Of a stretch of DNA of 7,495 bases, positions 1-6,817 are shown in pieces. How positions within the stretch are numbered: position 1 is the stretch's first letter; each line of letters starts with the position of its first letter. A program made the position numbers and the translations under genes. This DNA is from an uncultured beta proteobacterium (GTDB lineage: Bacteria > Pseudomonadota > Gammaproteobacteria > Burkholderiales > Rhodocyclaceae), in NCBI GenBank assembly GCA_903917505.1, contig CAIXAY010000512.1, positions 1 through 7,495 on the forward strand, given 5' to 3'. The notes beneath the pieces were generated by a model, which was not told the DNA's origin, made no database searches, and worked only from the letters and a program-made list of their open reading frames with translations.

Positions 1-26
1 AGGCTTCGTCGTTTCCGCTGTTCGGC

Positions 27-57
27 CGGGCGCCGCGCAAAGCCACGGCGCGGCCCG
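27..57. other. GC-rich stem-loop upstream of the kinase promoter
   Basis: Bases 27-38 can pair with 48-57, giving about 10 G:C pairs with a 2-nt bulge (31-32) and a 9-nt loop (39-47). It may be the terminator of a gene left of the window, but no T-run follows it directly; the next bases are AGTCTTGTAATT. A Rho-independent role is therefore weakly supported. It lies just upstream of the -35 box of the kinase operon and no coding region was found around it. Confidence 0.3.
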
Positions 58-61
58 AGTC

Positions 62-90
62 TTGTAATTGGTTTTCCCTTTCGTTATAGT
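62..90 (+). promoter_or_regulatory. Sigma70-type promoter of the kinase-isomerase-aldolase operon
   Basis: A -35-like TTGTAA (62-67) and a -10-like TATAGT (85-90) are separated by 17 bp, the ideal spacing for the vegetative sigma factor. Transcription would start near 96-100, inside the palindrome at 90-107. That leaves an untranslated leader of about 25-30 nt before the ATG at 126, which has a Shine-Dalgarno GGGAG at 116-120. The promoter is a visual match and has not been tested. Confidence 0.7.
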
Positions 91-107
91 GCTAACTCGA
101 GTTAGCA
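90..107. promoter_or_regulatory. Perfect 18-bp palindrome, probable LacI-family operator
   Basis: TGCTAACTCGAGTTAGCA equals its own reverse complement over all 18 bases and is centred on a CpG step (98/99). LacI-family repressors typically bind even palindromes with a central CG, which their hinge-helix leucine intercalates. The site overlaps the end of the -10 box and the expected transcription start, so a bound protein would block initiation. The obvious candidate ligand is the LacI/Cra-type regulator encoded at 4414-5445; that pairing is inferred from proximity. No second full copy was seen in the window. Confidence 0.82.
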
Positions 108-125
108 AAGGCCCCGGGAGAGATT

Positions 126-1715
126 ATGAGCGGCAGTTTTTTTGTTGGCATTGATGTCGGATCGGCCAGCGTGCGGGCCGGGATTTTCGATGCCAGCGGA
201 CAGCGTTTGGTGTTCGCCGTGCGTCCGATTGCCCAGTTTCATCCGCGCCCGCTCTATGTCGAACAGTCGTCGGCGGATATCTGGGCGCAGACCTGCGCGG
301 TCGTCAAGGAGGCGGTCGCCAAAGCGGCGATAGCGCCGGCCGCCATCGCCGCCATCGGCGTCGATGCCACCTGTTCGCTGGTCGCCGTCGGCGCCGATCG
401 CCAGCCGGTTTCGCTGGCCGAGGACGGCGCTCCTCAAAACGACATCATCATGTGGATGGACCATCGCGCCGCGGTGCAGACGAACGCCATCAATGCGACG
501 CACGACGCTGCGCTGGCCTATGTCGGCGGCGAAGTAAGCATCGAGATGGAACTCCCGAAGGTGCTGTGGCTTAAGCAAAACTTTCCCGAGCGCTACGCGG
601 CGGCCTGGCGCTTCTTCGACCTCGCCGATTATCTCGTCTGGCGGCTCTGCGATGCCGACGTGGCGAGCGTGTGCACGCTGACCTGCAAGTGGAATTACCT
701 GGCGCACGAAAACCGCTTCAGCGAAACGCTGCTCGCCGCCGTCGGCCTTGCCGACATCGTCGGCAAGGTTCCGCCGCGCGTGCTGCCGCTCGGTGATGCG
801 GCCGGGAAGCTCAGCGCAGCCGCTGCCGCCCAGTTGGGTCTGCCGGCGGGCATCGTCATTGCCGGCGGCATCATCGATGCCCATGCCGGTGGCCTGGCGC
901 TGGTCAGCACGGCGCCGCAGGGCAGCCTCGCGGTCATCGTCGGTACCTCGAACTGCCACATGGTCGTCAGCCCCGAAGCGGTGATGGTGCCTGGCGTCTG
1001 GGGGCCGTATTTCGGCGCCATGCTGCCGGGATATTGGCTGAACGAAGGCGGACAGAGCGCCGCCGGCGCGCTGCTCGATTGGACCTTGCGGCAAAGCGAT
1101 GCCTGGCCCGCGCTCGAAGCGCAGGCCGCGAGCGAGCAACGTAACGTCTATGCCGTGCTCAACGACTGGCTGGCCGATCTCGAAGCGCGCGAGCCCTGGC
1201 CGACCGCCAATCTGCACGTGCTCGGCGACCACCACGGCAACCGTTCGCCGCGCGCCAATCCGGCCGCACGCGGTGCCGTCATCGGCTTGACGCTCGAGCA
1301 GGGCAAGGATGCGCTGGCGCGGCTTTATCTCGCGACGCTGCAGGCGCTGGCCTACGGCACCCGCCACATCATCGAGACGATGAACGCGGCCGGGCACGGG
1401 ATAGAACGTATCGTGATGTGCGGCGGCGGCACCAAGAATCCCTACTGGCTGCGCGAAAACGCCGACGCCACCGGCTGCGAGATTCATCTCGTCAGCGAGG
1501 AGGACGCGGTCACGCTCGGTGCGGCGCTGCTCGGCGCGGTGGCGAGCGGCGCTTTCGCCACCTTGCCGGCCGCTGCCGCGCAGATGGTTCGCCCCGGCGG
1601 CAGCGTCGCGGCGCGGCCGCAGACCAAGGCATTCCACGACGCCAAATACGGCGTCTATCTGCAACTTTATCAAGACATGGAACGTTGTCGTTCCGCGATG
1701 GCCACATGGAACTGA
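126..1715 (+). CDS. FGGY-family pentulose kinase (probable D-ribulokinase)
   Basis: A 529-residue sugar kinase of the FGGY family that would transfer phosphate from ATP to a ketose in the cytoplasm. The N-terminal phosphate-binding motif GIDVGSASVR is at residues 8-17. DATCSLV (80-86) and MWMDHRA (109-115) follow, and a region around 132-150 (YVGGEVSIEMELPKVLWLK) resembles the D-ribulose-type FGGY proteins also found in yeast and human. The second half carries the catalytic-Asp motif DAHAGG (251-256), GTSNCHM (273-279), VPGVWGPYF (288-296), LNEGGQS (305-311) and the ATP-site motif CGGGTKNPYW (432-441). The length is normal for this subgroup and nothing appears missing. The ATG at 126 has GGGAG five bases upstream. 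It is the first gene of the operon, 42 bp before the isomerase, under the palindrome-controlled promoter. In characterised relatives D-ribulose becomes D-ribulose 5-phosphate; substrate here is inferred from family and could be another ketopentose. Confidence 0.92.
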   Translation: MSGSFFVGIDVGSASVRAGIFDASGQRLVFAVRPIAQFHPRPLYVEQSSADIWAQTCAVVKEAVAKAAIAPAAIAAIGVDATCSLVAVGADRQPVSLAEDGAPQNDIIMWMDHRAAVQTNAINATHDAALAYVGGEVSIEMELPKVLWLKQNFPERYAAAWRFFDLADYLVWRLCDADVASVCTLTCKWNYLAHENRFSETLLAAVGLADIVGKVPPRVLPLGDAAGKLSAAAAAQLGLPAGIVIAGGIIDAHAGGLALVSTAPQGSLAVIVGTSNCHMVVSPEAVMVPGVWGPYFGAMLPGYWLNEGGQSAAGALLDWTLRQSDAWPALEAQAASEQRNVYAVLNDWLADLEAREPWPTANLHVLGDHHGNRSPRANPAARGAVIGLTLEQGKDALARLYLATLQALAYGTRHIIETMNAAGHGIERIVMCGGGTKNPYWLRENADATGCEIHLVSEEDAVTLGAALLGAVASGAFATLPAAAAQMVRPGGSVAARPQTKAFHDAKYGVYLQLYQDMERCRSAMATWN

Positions 1716-1757
1716 TGCTTCCCTGCAGCCCCGACCAACCCGTCCGAGGACACTGAA

Positions 1758-3407
1758 ATGCTGACACTGAATCTCCCCGAAGCGAAACCCTTGATCAAGG
1801 CAGGTAACAAGGAAGTCCTGCTGGTCACCAACGCCGACCTGCGCGAATCGGCCAACGTCGAATGCTGGCCGGTGCAGAGCAAGTTCGAAGCCAAGCTCGA
1901 AGCTGCGCTGACTTCCCGTTGCGGCTACACGGCGCGGCGCGCGCACCTCTACAAGGGCGACAAGGGACACGGCTTCATCAGCAGCCAGCGCGAAGGCAGC
2001 GACCTCTTCGCCAGCATGGATTCGGAGGCGCCGGTCATCGTCCTGCTCACCGCCTGGCAGTATTCGCACCACCTCGCACCCAGCCTCGCCAAGCATCGCG
2101 GCCCGGTGCTGCTGCTCGCCAACTTCGACGGTACCTGGCCCGGACTCGTCGGCATGCTGTGCATGGCCGGCACGCTGACCAGCCTGGGCAAGGAGTACTC
2201 GCGCCTGTGGTCGGCGGAATTCGACGACGAGTTCTTCTTCAAGGGACTCGAATCCTGGCTCAAGACCGGCAAGATCAAACACGACACGTCCTACCTGCAG
2301 CGCGTCGACGCCAAGCATCCGGCCGCCGCGACGCCGGCCTGGGCGATCGGCCGGCAGGTCGGCGAATACGTTCTGCAGCACAAGGAAATCATCGGCCTCT
2401 TTGACAGTTTCTGCATGGGCATGATCAACGGTGTCTTCCCGCAGAAAGCGCTGGTCGATATCGGCATGCCGATGGAAAGCCTGTCGCAATCGGCGCTGCT
2501 CGTCGAAATGGCCAAGGTGCCGGCGGCGTTGCGCGAGGAGTGCCTGAAGTGGTACGAAGTGCGCGGCATGAAGTTCATCTTCGGCAGCGACCCGGCCAAG
2601 GAATTGACGCGCGAGCAGGTGCTCGAGCAATGCGCGATGCTGATCGCCATGGCACGCTTCACCGAGCGTTTCGGCCTGTCCGCGGTCGGTGTGCAATACC
2701 AGCAGGGGCTAGCGCAATCGTGCGCGGCGTCGGACTTTGCCGAAGGCGCGATCGGCTCCGCCGAGCGCTTCCCGATTCCCGACGAGGCCGGCAAGATCAT
2801 CCGCCCGGGCAAGGCCATTCCCTGCATCAACGAAGTCGACATGGGCACGGCGATACCGCAGACCATGCTCTGGCGCCTGCTCGATTCGCTCGGCCTGCCG
2901 TCGGAGACGACGCTGCACGACATCCGCTGGGGCAGTGAATTCGCCGGCACCTTCTACTGGGATTTCGAGATCTCGGGTTCGGTGCCTTTCGCGCACATCA
3001 AAGGCGGCATTGCCGGCGCTACTGGCTACCGCCAGCCGGCCATGTATTTCCCCAAGGGCGGCGCGACGATCGCCGGCCAGGGCAAGGCCGGCCGCCTGAT
3101 CTGGGCGCGCGCCCATTACGAGGGCACGCAGGTCGTCCTGCATATTGGCACCGCGCACGCGGTCGAACTGCCGGCCGCCGAATTCGAACGCCGCCGCCGC
3201 GCGACGACCTACGAATGGCCGCTGCTCAACTGCACGCTCGACGGCGTCGGCCGAGACGATTTGATGGCCGGGCACCAGAGCAATCACATCAGCATCGCCT
3301 ACGTCGATGAGGCGAAGCTGCAGGATGTGCTGCGCGCTTTCGTCGCGCAGGCGGTGACGCAGAACATCGAAGTGCTGGTCGCCGGTGACGCAGCGGATTT
3401 GCTGTAG
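1758..3407 (+). CDS. L-fucose/D-arabinose isomerase-like ketol isomerase
   Basis: A 549-residue protein of the L-fucose isomerase fold family (E. coli FucI is 591 residues), expected to interconvert an aldose and its ketose with a divalent metal. The N-terminal half has Rossmann-like strands, for example VIVLLTAW (93-100) and PVLLLANFDG (116-125). Comparison from memory with FucI places the metal ligands in recognisable contexts: SDFAEG (325-330) matches GDFMET, giving E329 for E337. INEVD (357-361) matches TEND, giving D361 for D361. SNHISIAY (508-515) matches ANHGAITY, giving H510 for H528. All three ligands are thus kept although overall similarity is low. The ATG at 1758 has GAGGA at 1746-1750. 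It follows the kinase by 42 bp and precedes the aldolase by 70 bp. E. coli FucI also accepts D-arabinose, giving D-ribulose, which would suit the neighbouring kinase. The true substrate is undetermined, so no gene symbol is given. Confidence 0.85.
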   Translation: MLTLNLPEAKPLIKAGNKEVLLVTNADLRESANVECWPVQSKFEAKLEAALTSRCGYTARRAHLYKGDKGHGFISSQREGSDLFASMDSEAPVIVLLTAWQYSHHLAPSLAKHRGPVLLLANFDGTWPGLVGMLCMAGTLTSLGKEYSRLWSAEFDDEFFFKGLESWLKTGKIKHDTSYLQRVDAKHPAAATPAWAIGRQVGEYVLQHKEIIGLFDSFCMGMINGVFPQKALVDIGMPMESLSQSALLVEMAKVPAALREECLKWYEVRGMKFIFGSDPAKELTREQVLEQCAMLIAMARFTERFGLSAVGVQYQQGLAQSCAASDFAEGAIGSAERFPIPDEAGKIIRPGKAIPCINEVDMGTAIPQTMLWRLLDSLGLPSETTLHDIRWGSEFAGTFYWDFEISGSVPFAHIKGGIAGATGYRQPAMYFPKGGATIAGQGKAGRLIWARAHYEGTQVVLHIGTAHAVELPAAEFERRRRATTYEWPLLNCTLDGVGRDDLMAGHQSNHISIAYVDEAKLQDVLRAFVAQAVTQNIEVLVAGDAADLL

Positions 3408-3477
3408 ACGTCTTAAGTCGGCTTGCGCTCTGACGGCCTGAGTCGACTGTCGGCCGAATCAATTTCTAGGAAGTGTA

Positions 3478-4410
3478 ATGATCGCTAATGACAAGTACCG
3501 CGGCGTATGGCCGGTCATGCTGACCCCTTTCGATGAAAACCGCGAGATCGACTGGGAGTCGCTGAAGAAGCTGATCGACTGGTATATCGCCGCGGGCGTT
3601 GACGGTCTTTTCGCCAACTGCCAGTCGAGCGAAATGTTCTTTCTGTCGGAAGTCGAATCGTTGCAGCTGACGCGCTTCGTGCTCGACTACGTGGCCGGCC
3701 GCGTGCCGGTGGTCGCTTCCGGCCACACGGCCTGCGGCCTCGCCGCGCAGATCGACCAGTTGGGCGCAATGGCCGAGACGGGCGTCGACAGCGTGATCAT
3801 GATCAGCAATCGTTTCGCGATGGCCGGCGAGAGCGACGCGCTCGCGCTCACCAATCTGAAGAAAATTACCGCTGCGGTGACCGACAAGGTCGGGCTCGGC
3901 ATCTACGAATGTCCGGCGCCGTACAAGCGCCTGCTTTCCGACGAAATCGTCGCGTGGTGCGCGCAGAGCGGTCGCTACACCTTCATCAAGGATACCTGCT
4001 GCCAGATCGAAAGAATTCGCCGCCGCCTGGCGCTGATCAAGGGCAGCCGCCTGCACCTGGCCAACGCCAACGGCCAGACCCTGCTCGCCTCGCTGCAGGC
4101 CGGCGGTCATGGCTACAGCGGCGTGATGACCAATTTCCATCCCGAGCTTTACGTCTGGCTGTGCAAGCATTGGCAAGACGAGCCGGAAAAAGCCTTGATC
4201 GTTTCCGACTACCTGTCGACCGCCTCGCTCGCCGAGTATCTCGACTATCCGATCTGCGCCAAGGACTACCAGCTTTCGATCGGCAACTTCAGGAGCGTCG
4301 CCTGCCGCGCGCGCGAAGCGGGCAATTACTACTCGGCGCACTTCCAGAGCAATATGCAGCAGATGATGCACCTCGGCGAGGTGCTGAAGAAGCAGCTCTC
4401 GATCGTCTGA
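3478..4410 (+). CDS. DHDPS/N-acetylneuraminate lyase-superfamily aldolase, atypical active site
   Basis: A 310-residue class I (Schiff-base) aldolase or lyase of the DapA/NanA superfamily, a TIM barrel of typical length. K171 in TFIKDT is the expected imine-forming lysine and Y143 in GIYECP the expected catalytic tyrosine; their 28-residue spacing equals that of Y133 and K161 in E. coli DapA. Other hallmarks differ. The GTTGE-like substrate loop is CQSSE (48-52). There is no tyrosine between residues 101 and 142, where DapA carries Y107. P148 sits where DapA has R138, so this is not a lysine-biosynthesis DHDPS. The family usually makes or cleaves 2-keto acids, often yielding pyruvate; here the substrate is unknown, possibly a 2-keto-3-deoxy sugar acid. 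The ATG at 3478 has AGGAAG four bases upstream. It ends the metabolic operon, convergent with the regulator gene. Confidence 0.88.
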   Translation: MIANDKYRGVWPVMLTPFDENREIDWESLKKLIDWYIAAGVDGLFANCQSSEMFFLSEVESLQLTRFVLDYVAGRVPVVASGHTACGLAAQIDQLGAMAETGVDSVIMISNRFAMAGESDALALTNLKKITAAVTDKVGLGIYECPAPYKRLLSDEIVAWCAQSGRYTFIKDTCCQIERIRRRLALIKGSRLHLANANGQTLLASLQAGGHGYSGVMTNFHPELYVWLCKHWQDEPEKALIVSDYLSTASLAEYLDYPICAKDYQLSIGNFRSVACRAREAGNYYSAHFQSNMQQMMHLGEVLKKQLSIV

Positions 4411-4413
4411 GCC

Positions 4414-5445
4414 TCAGGCCGCCGATGCCAGCGCGGCGGCCTTGCGGCTGCGCCAGTGCAGCCGCGCGGGGATGGTTTCCGATGCCGGCTTCTGCCGGTT
4501 GATCATGCCGATCAGTTTTTCCAGGCTGGCCGCGGCGAGCGCGCGGCTGTCCTGTTCGATCGAGTCGATGCGCAGCGGCAGGCAATCGAGCAGATAGTGG
4601 TCGTCAAAGGTCATCGTGCGCTCGGGCGCGATGTCGAAGTGCCGGTGCGCGCTGATGAAAGCGAGCACGCCCTCGAGCAGCGTGATCGAGCCGGTAAATA
4701 GCGCGCGCGGATAGCGGCCGAGGTCGCGATAGCATTCGGCCATCAGTTCGAAGCCGCTGCTGCGCCGGTAATCGCGCGCACGCACCCAGCCGGGCTGCTC
4801 GGCCAGACCGGCCTGGGCCAGGGCGATGCGGAAGCCGGCCAACCGGTCGATGCTCGGCGAAAGATGCGGCTGCCCGCCGAAGTAATACGCCTCTTCGGCA
4901 CCGCCGCGCACCGCGTCGGAGACCATGGCGGTGACGGCGCTTTGCGCGTCGGTGACGACGAAGGGCAACTCCGCGTTGTCCACGCGCCGATCGACGAGGA
5001 ACAGCGGCAGGCGGGCGCTCCACCGCAGATAGAGTTCGGGATCGGGCGAACAGGGAACGATCATCAGGCCGTCGACCTGGCGCGCGATCAGGTGCTCGAT
5101 GCCGGCCATTTCCTGCGCCACCTCGTCGTTGCTCGAAACGACGAGCAATTGATAACCCGCGGCGTGGCAGATCGGTTCCATCGCCTGCGCGAGGCTGGCA
5201 TGAGCGAAGTTGGTGAGTTCCGGGACGACGAGTCCCAGCGTGTTGCTGCTCCCCGAACGCAGGGTCCGCGCCGAATGCGAAGGCTGGAAGTGATGTTCGC
5301 GGGCGATGCCGACGACGCGTTCCTGCGTCGCCGTTGAAATGCGAAACTGCTCGGCGCGGCCGTTCAAGACCATGCTCGCCGTGGTGCGCGAAACACCGGC
5401 CAGGCGGGCAATGTCGTCTATAGTCAGTCGCGTATACTTGCTCAC
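4414..5445 (-). CDS. LacI-family transcriptional regulator, Cra/FruR type
   Basis: A DNA-binding regulator of 343 residues from a GTG start at 5445. The helix-turn-helix TIDDIARLAGVSRTTAS (8-24) and the hinge with SARTLRSG (58-65) strongly resemble E. coli Cra, as do IEHLIARQVDGLMIV (116-130) and LFLVDRR (148-154). The rest is a periplasmic-binding-protein-like effector domain ending with the typical FDD (280-282). Cra-type proteins sense sugar phosphates; a phosphorylated ketose made by the upstream kinase is a plausible effector, by inference. A longer frame opens at a TTG (5508), but its extra 21 codons run through the hairpin terminator at 5469-5509, and Cra-type proteins begin just before the helix-turn-helix, so the GTG was chosen; GGA lies a few bases before it. 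It is transcribed away from the TRAP genes' terminator and faces the aldolase gene. The likely target is the palindrome at 90-107. Confidence 0.9.
   Translation of the reverse strand: MSKYTRLTIDDIARLAGVSRTTASMVLNGRAEQFRISTATQERVVGIAREHHFQPSHSARTLRSGSSNTLGLVVPELTNFAHASLAQAMEPICHAAGYQLLVVSSNDEVAQEMAGIEHLIARQVDGLMIVPCSPDPELYLRWSARLPLFLVDRRVDNAELPFVVTDAQSAVTAMVSDAVRGGAEEAYYFGGQPHLSPSIDRLAGFRIALAQAGLAEQPGWVRARDYRRSSGFELMAECYRDLGRYPRALFTGSITLLEGVLAFISAHRHFDIAPERTMTFDDHYLLDCLPLRIDSIEQDSRALAAASLEKLIGMINRQKPASETIPARLHWRSRKAAALASAA
4416..4442. other. Hairpin at the junction of two convergent genes
   Basis: AGGCCGCC (4416-4423) pairs perfectly with GGCGGCCT (4435-4442), leaving an 11-nt loop. It starts just after the aldolase stop and lies inside the last codons of the convergent regulator gene. 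It could end rightward transcription, since the gap between the stops is only 3 nt, but no T-run follows. GC-rich alanine codons could produce such a repeat by chance. Confidence 0.3.
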
Positions 5446-5468
5446 TGATTCCGTTCGAGACAAATCGG

Positions 5469-5509
5469 AAAACGTCTTGCGCGCGCCGTTTATTCCGGCG
5501 GCGCGCAAG
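5469..5509 (-). terminator. Rho-independent terminator of the TRAP operon
   Basis: Read leftward, the DctM stop is followed 9 nt later by CTTGCGCGC, which pairs with GCGCGCAAG (9 bp). After a single bulged C, an inner GCCG/CGGC stem (4 bp) closes a GAATAAA loop. TTTT (5472-5469) follows two bases after the stem. The T-run is short but the stem is very stable and the placement right after a stop is typical. It would separate TRAP transcription from the regulator gene, though readthrough into that gene is possible. Confidence 0.75.
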
Positions 5510-5518
5510 CCTGTGCGG

Positions 5519-6817
5519 CTACTGCGTTACATAGCCCATCGAGTGCGGAACGATCAGGACGATTTCCGGATAGAGCATGATGCCGAACAGAAGCAGCAGC
5601 AGCATGATCAGGAACAGCCATCCTTCCATCATCATGTCCTTGATCGGGATGCCGGTCAGGGCGTTGATCACGAACAGCAGCATGCCGAAGGGCGGGTGGA
5701 TCAGGCCGATCATCATGTTCAGGACCACCATGACGCCGAAATGCACGAGATCGATGTGCAGCGCAACGGCAACGGGCAGCAGGATCGGCACGAACACCAG
5801 CAGCAGCACCGAGATGTCCATGACGCAGCCCAAGGCCAGGAACAGCACGTTGACCATCAGCAGGAACTGCACCTTGCTGAAGTGCATGTCCATGACCCAG
5901 GTCGCGAGCATGTGCGGAACGCCCTCGGCCGTAAAGGCATAGTTGATGATGAACGAACCGGCAATGATCAGCGTGATGACTGCGCTGCCACGCGTCGATT
6001 CAAGAATGACCTCCCAGAGCTTCCTCCAGGTCAGCGCACGGTAAATCACGCCGGCCACGATCAAGGCCTGAAATGCAGCAACGGCGGCCGCTTCCGTGGG
6101 CGTAAAGGCGCCGGTATAAATGCCGGTCAGCAAGACCACCGGAATCGACAGCGGCAACGCGCCGCGGTAGCAGATGCCGGGCCACTCGGACAGCGGGATC
6201 CGACGTTCGCGCGGCATGTTGCGATGACGGGCGATGATGTAGACGGCGATCATCAGCAGGAAAGCCATCATGAAGCCCGGCAATACGCCGCCGAGGAACA
6301 ACGCGCCGACCGAAGCGCCGGATACCAGCCCGTAAATGACGAGCGGAATCGAAGGCGGAATGATCGGGCCGAGCGTCGCCGCGGCGGCGACGATGGCGCC
6401 CGCGAAACCGGGCGTGTATTCGGGGCGCTTCAACATCTGCTTGATGCTGATCAGGCCCGGGCCGGCGGCGTCGGCAATGGCACTGCCGCTCATGCCGGCG
6501 AACACCACGCTGACGAGGATATTCACCTGCGCCAGGCCGCCGCGAAAGCGGCCGACCAGGATCGCGCAGAAATCAAACAGACGGTCGCTGACGGTTCCGG
6601 CGTTCATGATGTTGGCCGCCAGAATGAACAGCGGCACCGCCAGCAGAACATAACTGTTGTACAGGCCGTTGAGGATCTGTTCCGACACCATCCCGAGGTC
6701 CTGCCCTTTGACCGCGAGGTAGGCGACGCCGCCGGCGATCATCGAAAAGCCGATTGGCGCGCGCAGCAGGAAGCCTGCAACAAGCACGGCAATCAATGCC
6801 ATCAGTGCGGAAGTCAT
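5519..6817 (-). CDS. dctM: TRAP transporter large permease subunit DctM
   Basis: The 432-residue large inner-membrane subunit of a tripartite ATP-independent periplasmic transporter, which moves substrate into the cell using an ion gradient. Family signatures are clear: APIGFSMIAGG (20-30), VPLFILAANIMNAG (61-74), GMSGSAIADAAGPGLI (108-123), LGPIIPPSIPLVIYG (149-163), GAFTPTEAAAVAA (236-248) and GLIHPPFGMLLFV (371-383). About a dozen hydrophobic membrane segments fill the rest, and the length is normal. Its ATG overlaps the dctQ stop as ATGA (6814-6817), with a strong GAGGAG Shine-Dalgarno inside the end of dctQ, so translation is probably coupled. It is the last gene of the operon, followed by the hairpin terminator. 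The substrate cannot be read from this subunit; the neighbouring sugar enzymes suggest a sugar or sugar acid. Confidence 0.96.
   Translation of the reverse strand: MTSALMALIAVLVAGFLLRAPIGFSMIAGGVAYLAVKGQDLGMVSEQILNGLYNSYVLLAVPLFILAANIMNAGTVSDRLFDFCAILVGRFRGGLAQVNILVSVVFAGMSGSAIADAAGPGLISIKQMLKRPEYTPGFAGAIVAAAATLGPIIPPSIPLVIYGLVSGASVGALFLGGVLPGFMMAFLLMIAVYIIARHRNMPRERRIPLSEWPGICYRGALPLSIPVVLLTGIYTGAFTPTEAAAVAAFQALIVAGVIYRALTWRKLWEVILESTRGSAVITLIIAGSFIINYAFTAEGVPHMLATWVMDMHFSKVQFLLMVNVLFLALGCVMDISVLLLVFVPILLPVAVALHIDLVHFGVMVVLNMMIGLIHPPFGMLLFVINALTGIPIKDMMMEGWLFLIMLLLLLFGIMLYPEIVLIVPHSMGYVTQ

Noticed and set aside
1293..1298. CTCGAG inside the kinase gene (also elsewhere in coding regions) as extra operator copies
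   Set aside because: Only the six central bases match; the flanking AAC/GTT half-site bases of the 90-107 palindrome are absent, so these are chance occurrences in GC-rich codons.
102..2696. 864-codon open frame on the minus strand opposite the kinase and isomerase
   Set aside because: It is antisense to two genes with clear family motifs, is rich in Arg, His and Ala as expected from GC-rich antisense codons, and shows no recognisable domain.
3466..4371. 301-codon minus-strand frame opposite the aldolase
   Set aside because: It is a shadow of the aldolase gene, which retains the Schiff-base lysine and tyrosine at family spacing; the antisense product has no known motif.
4414..5445. Calling the regulator Cra (FruR) itself
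   Set aside because: The resemblance is strong, but the gene sits in a sugar locus with its own palindrome that does not look like the known Cra site, so it is more likely a local paralogue; no gene symbol was assigned.
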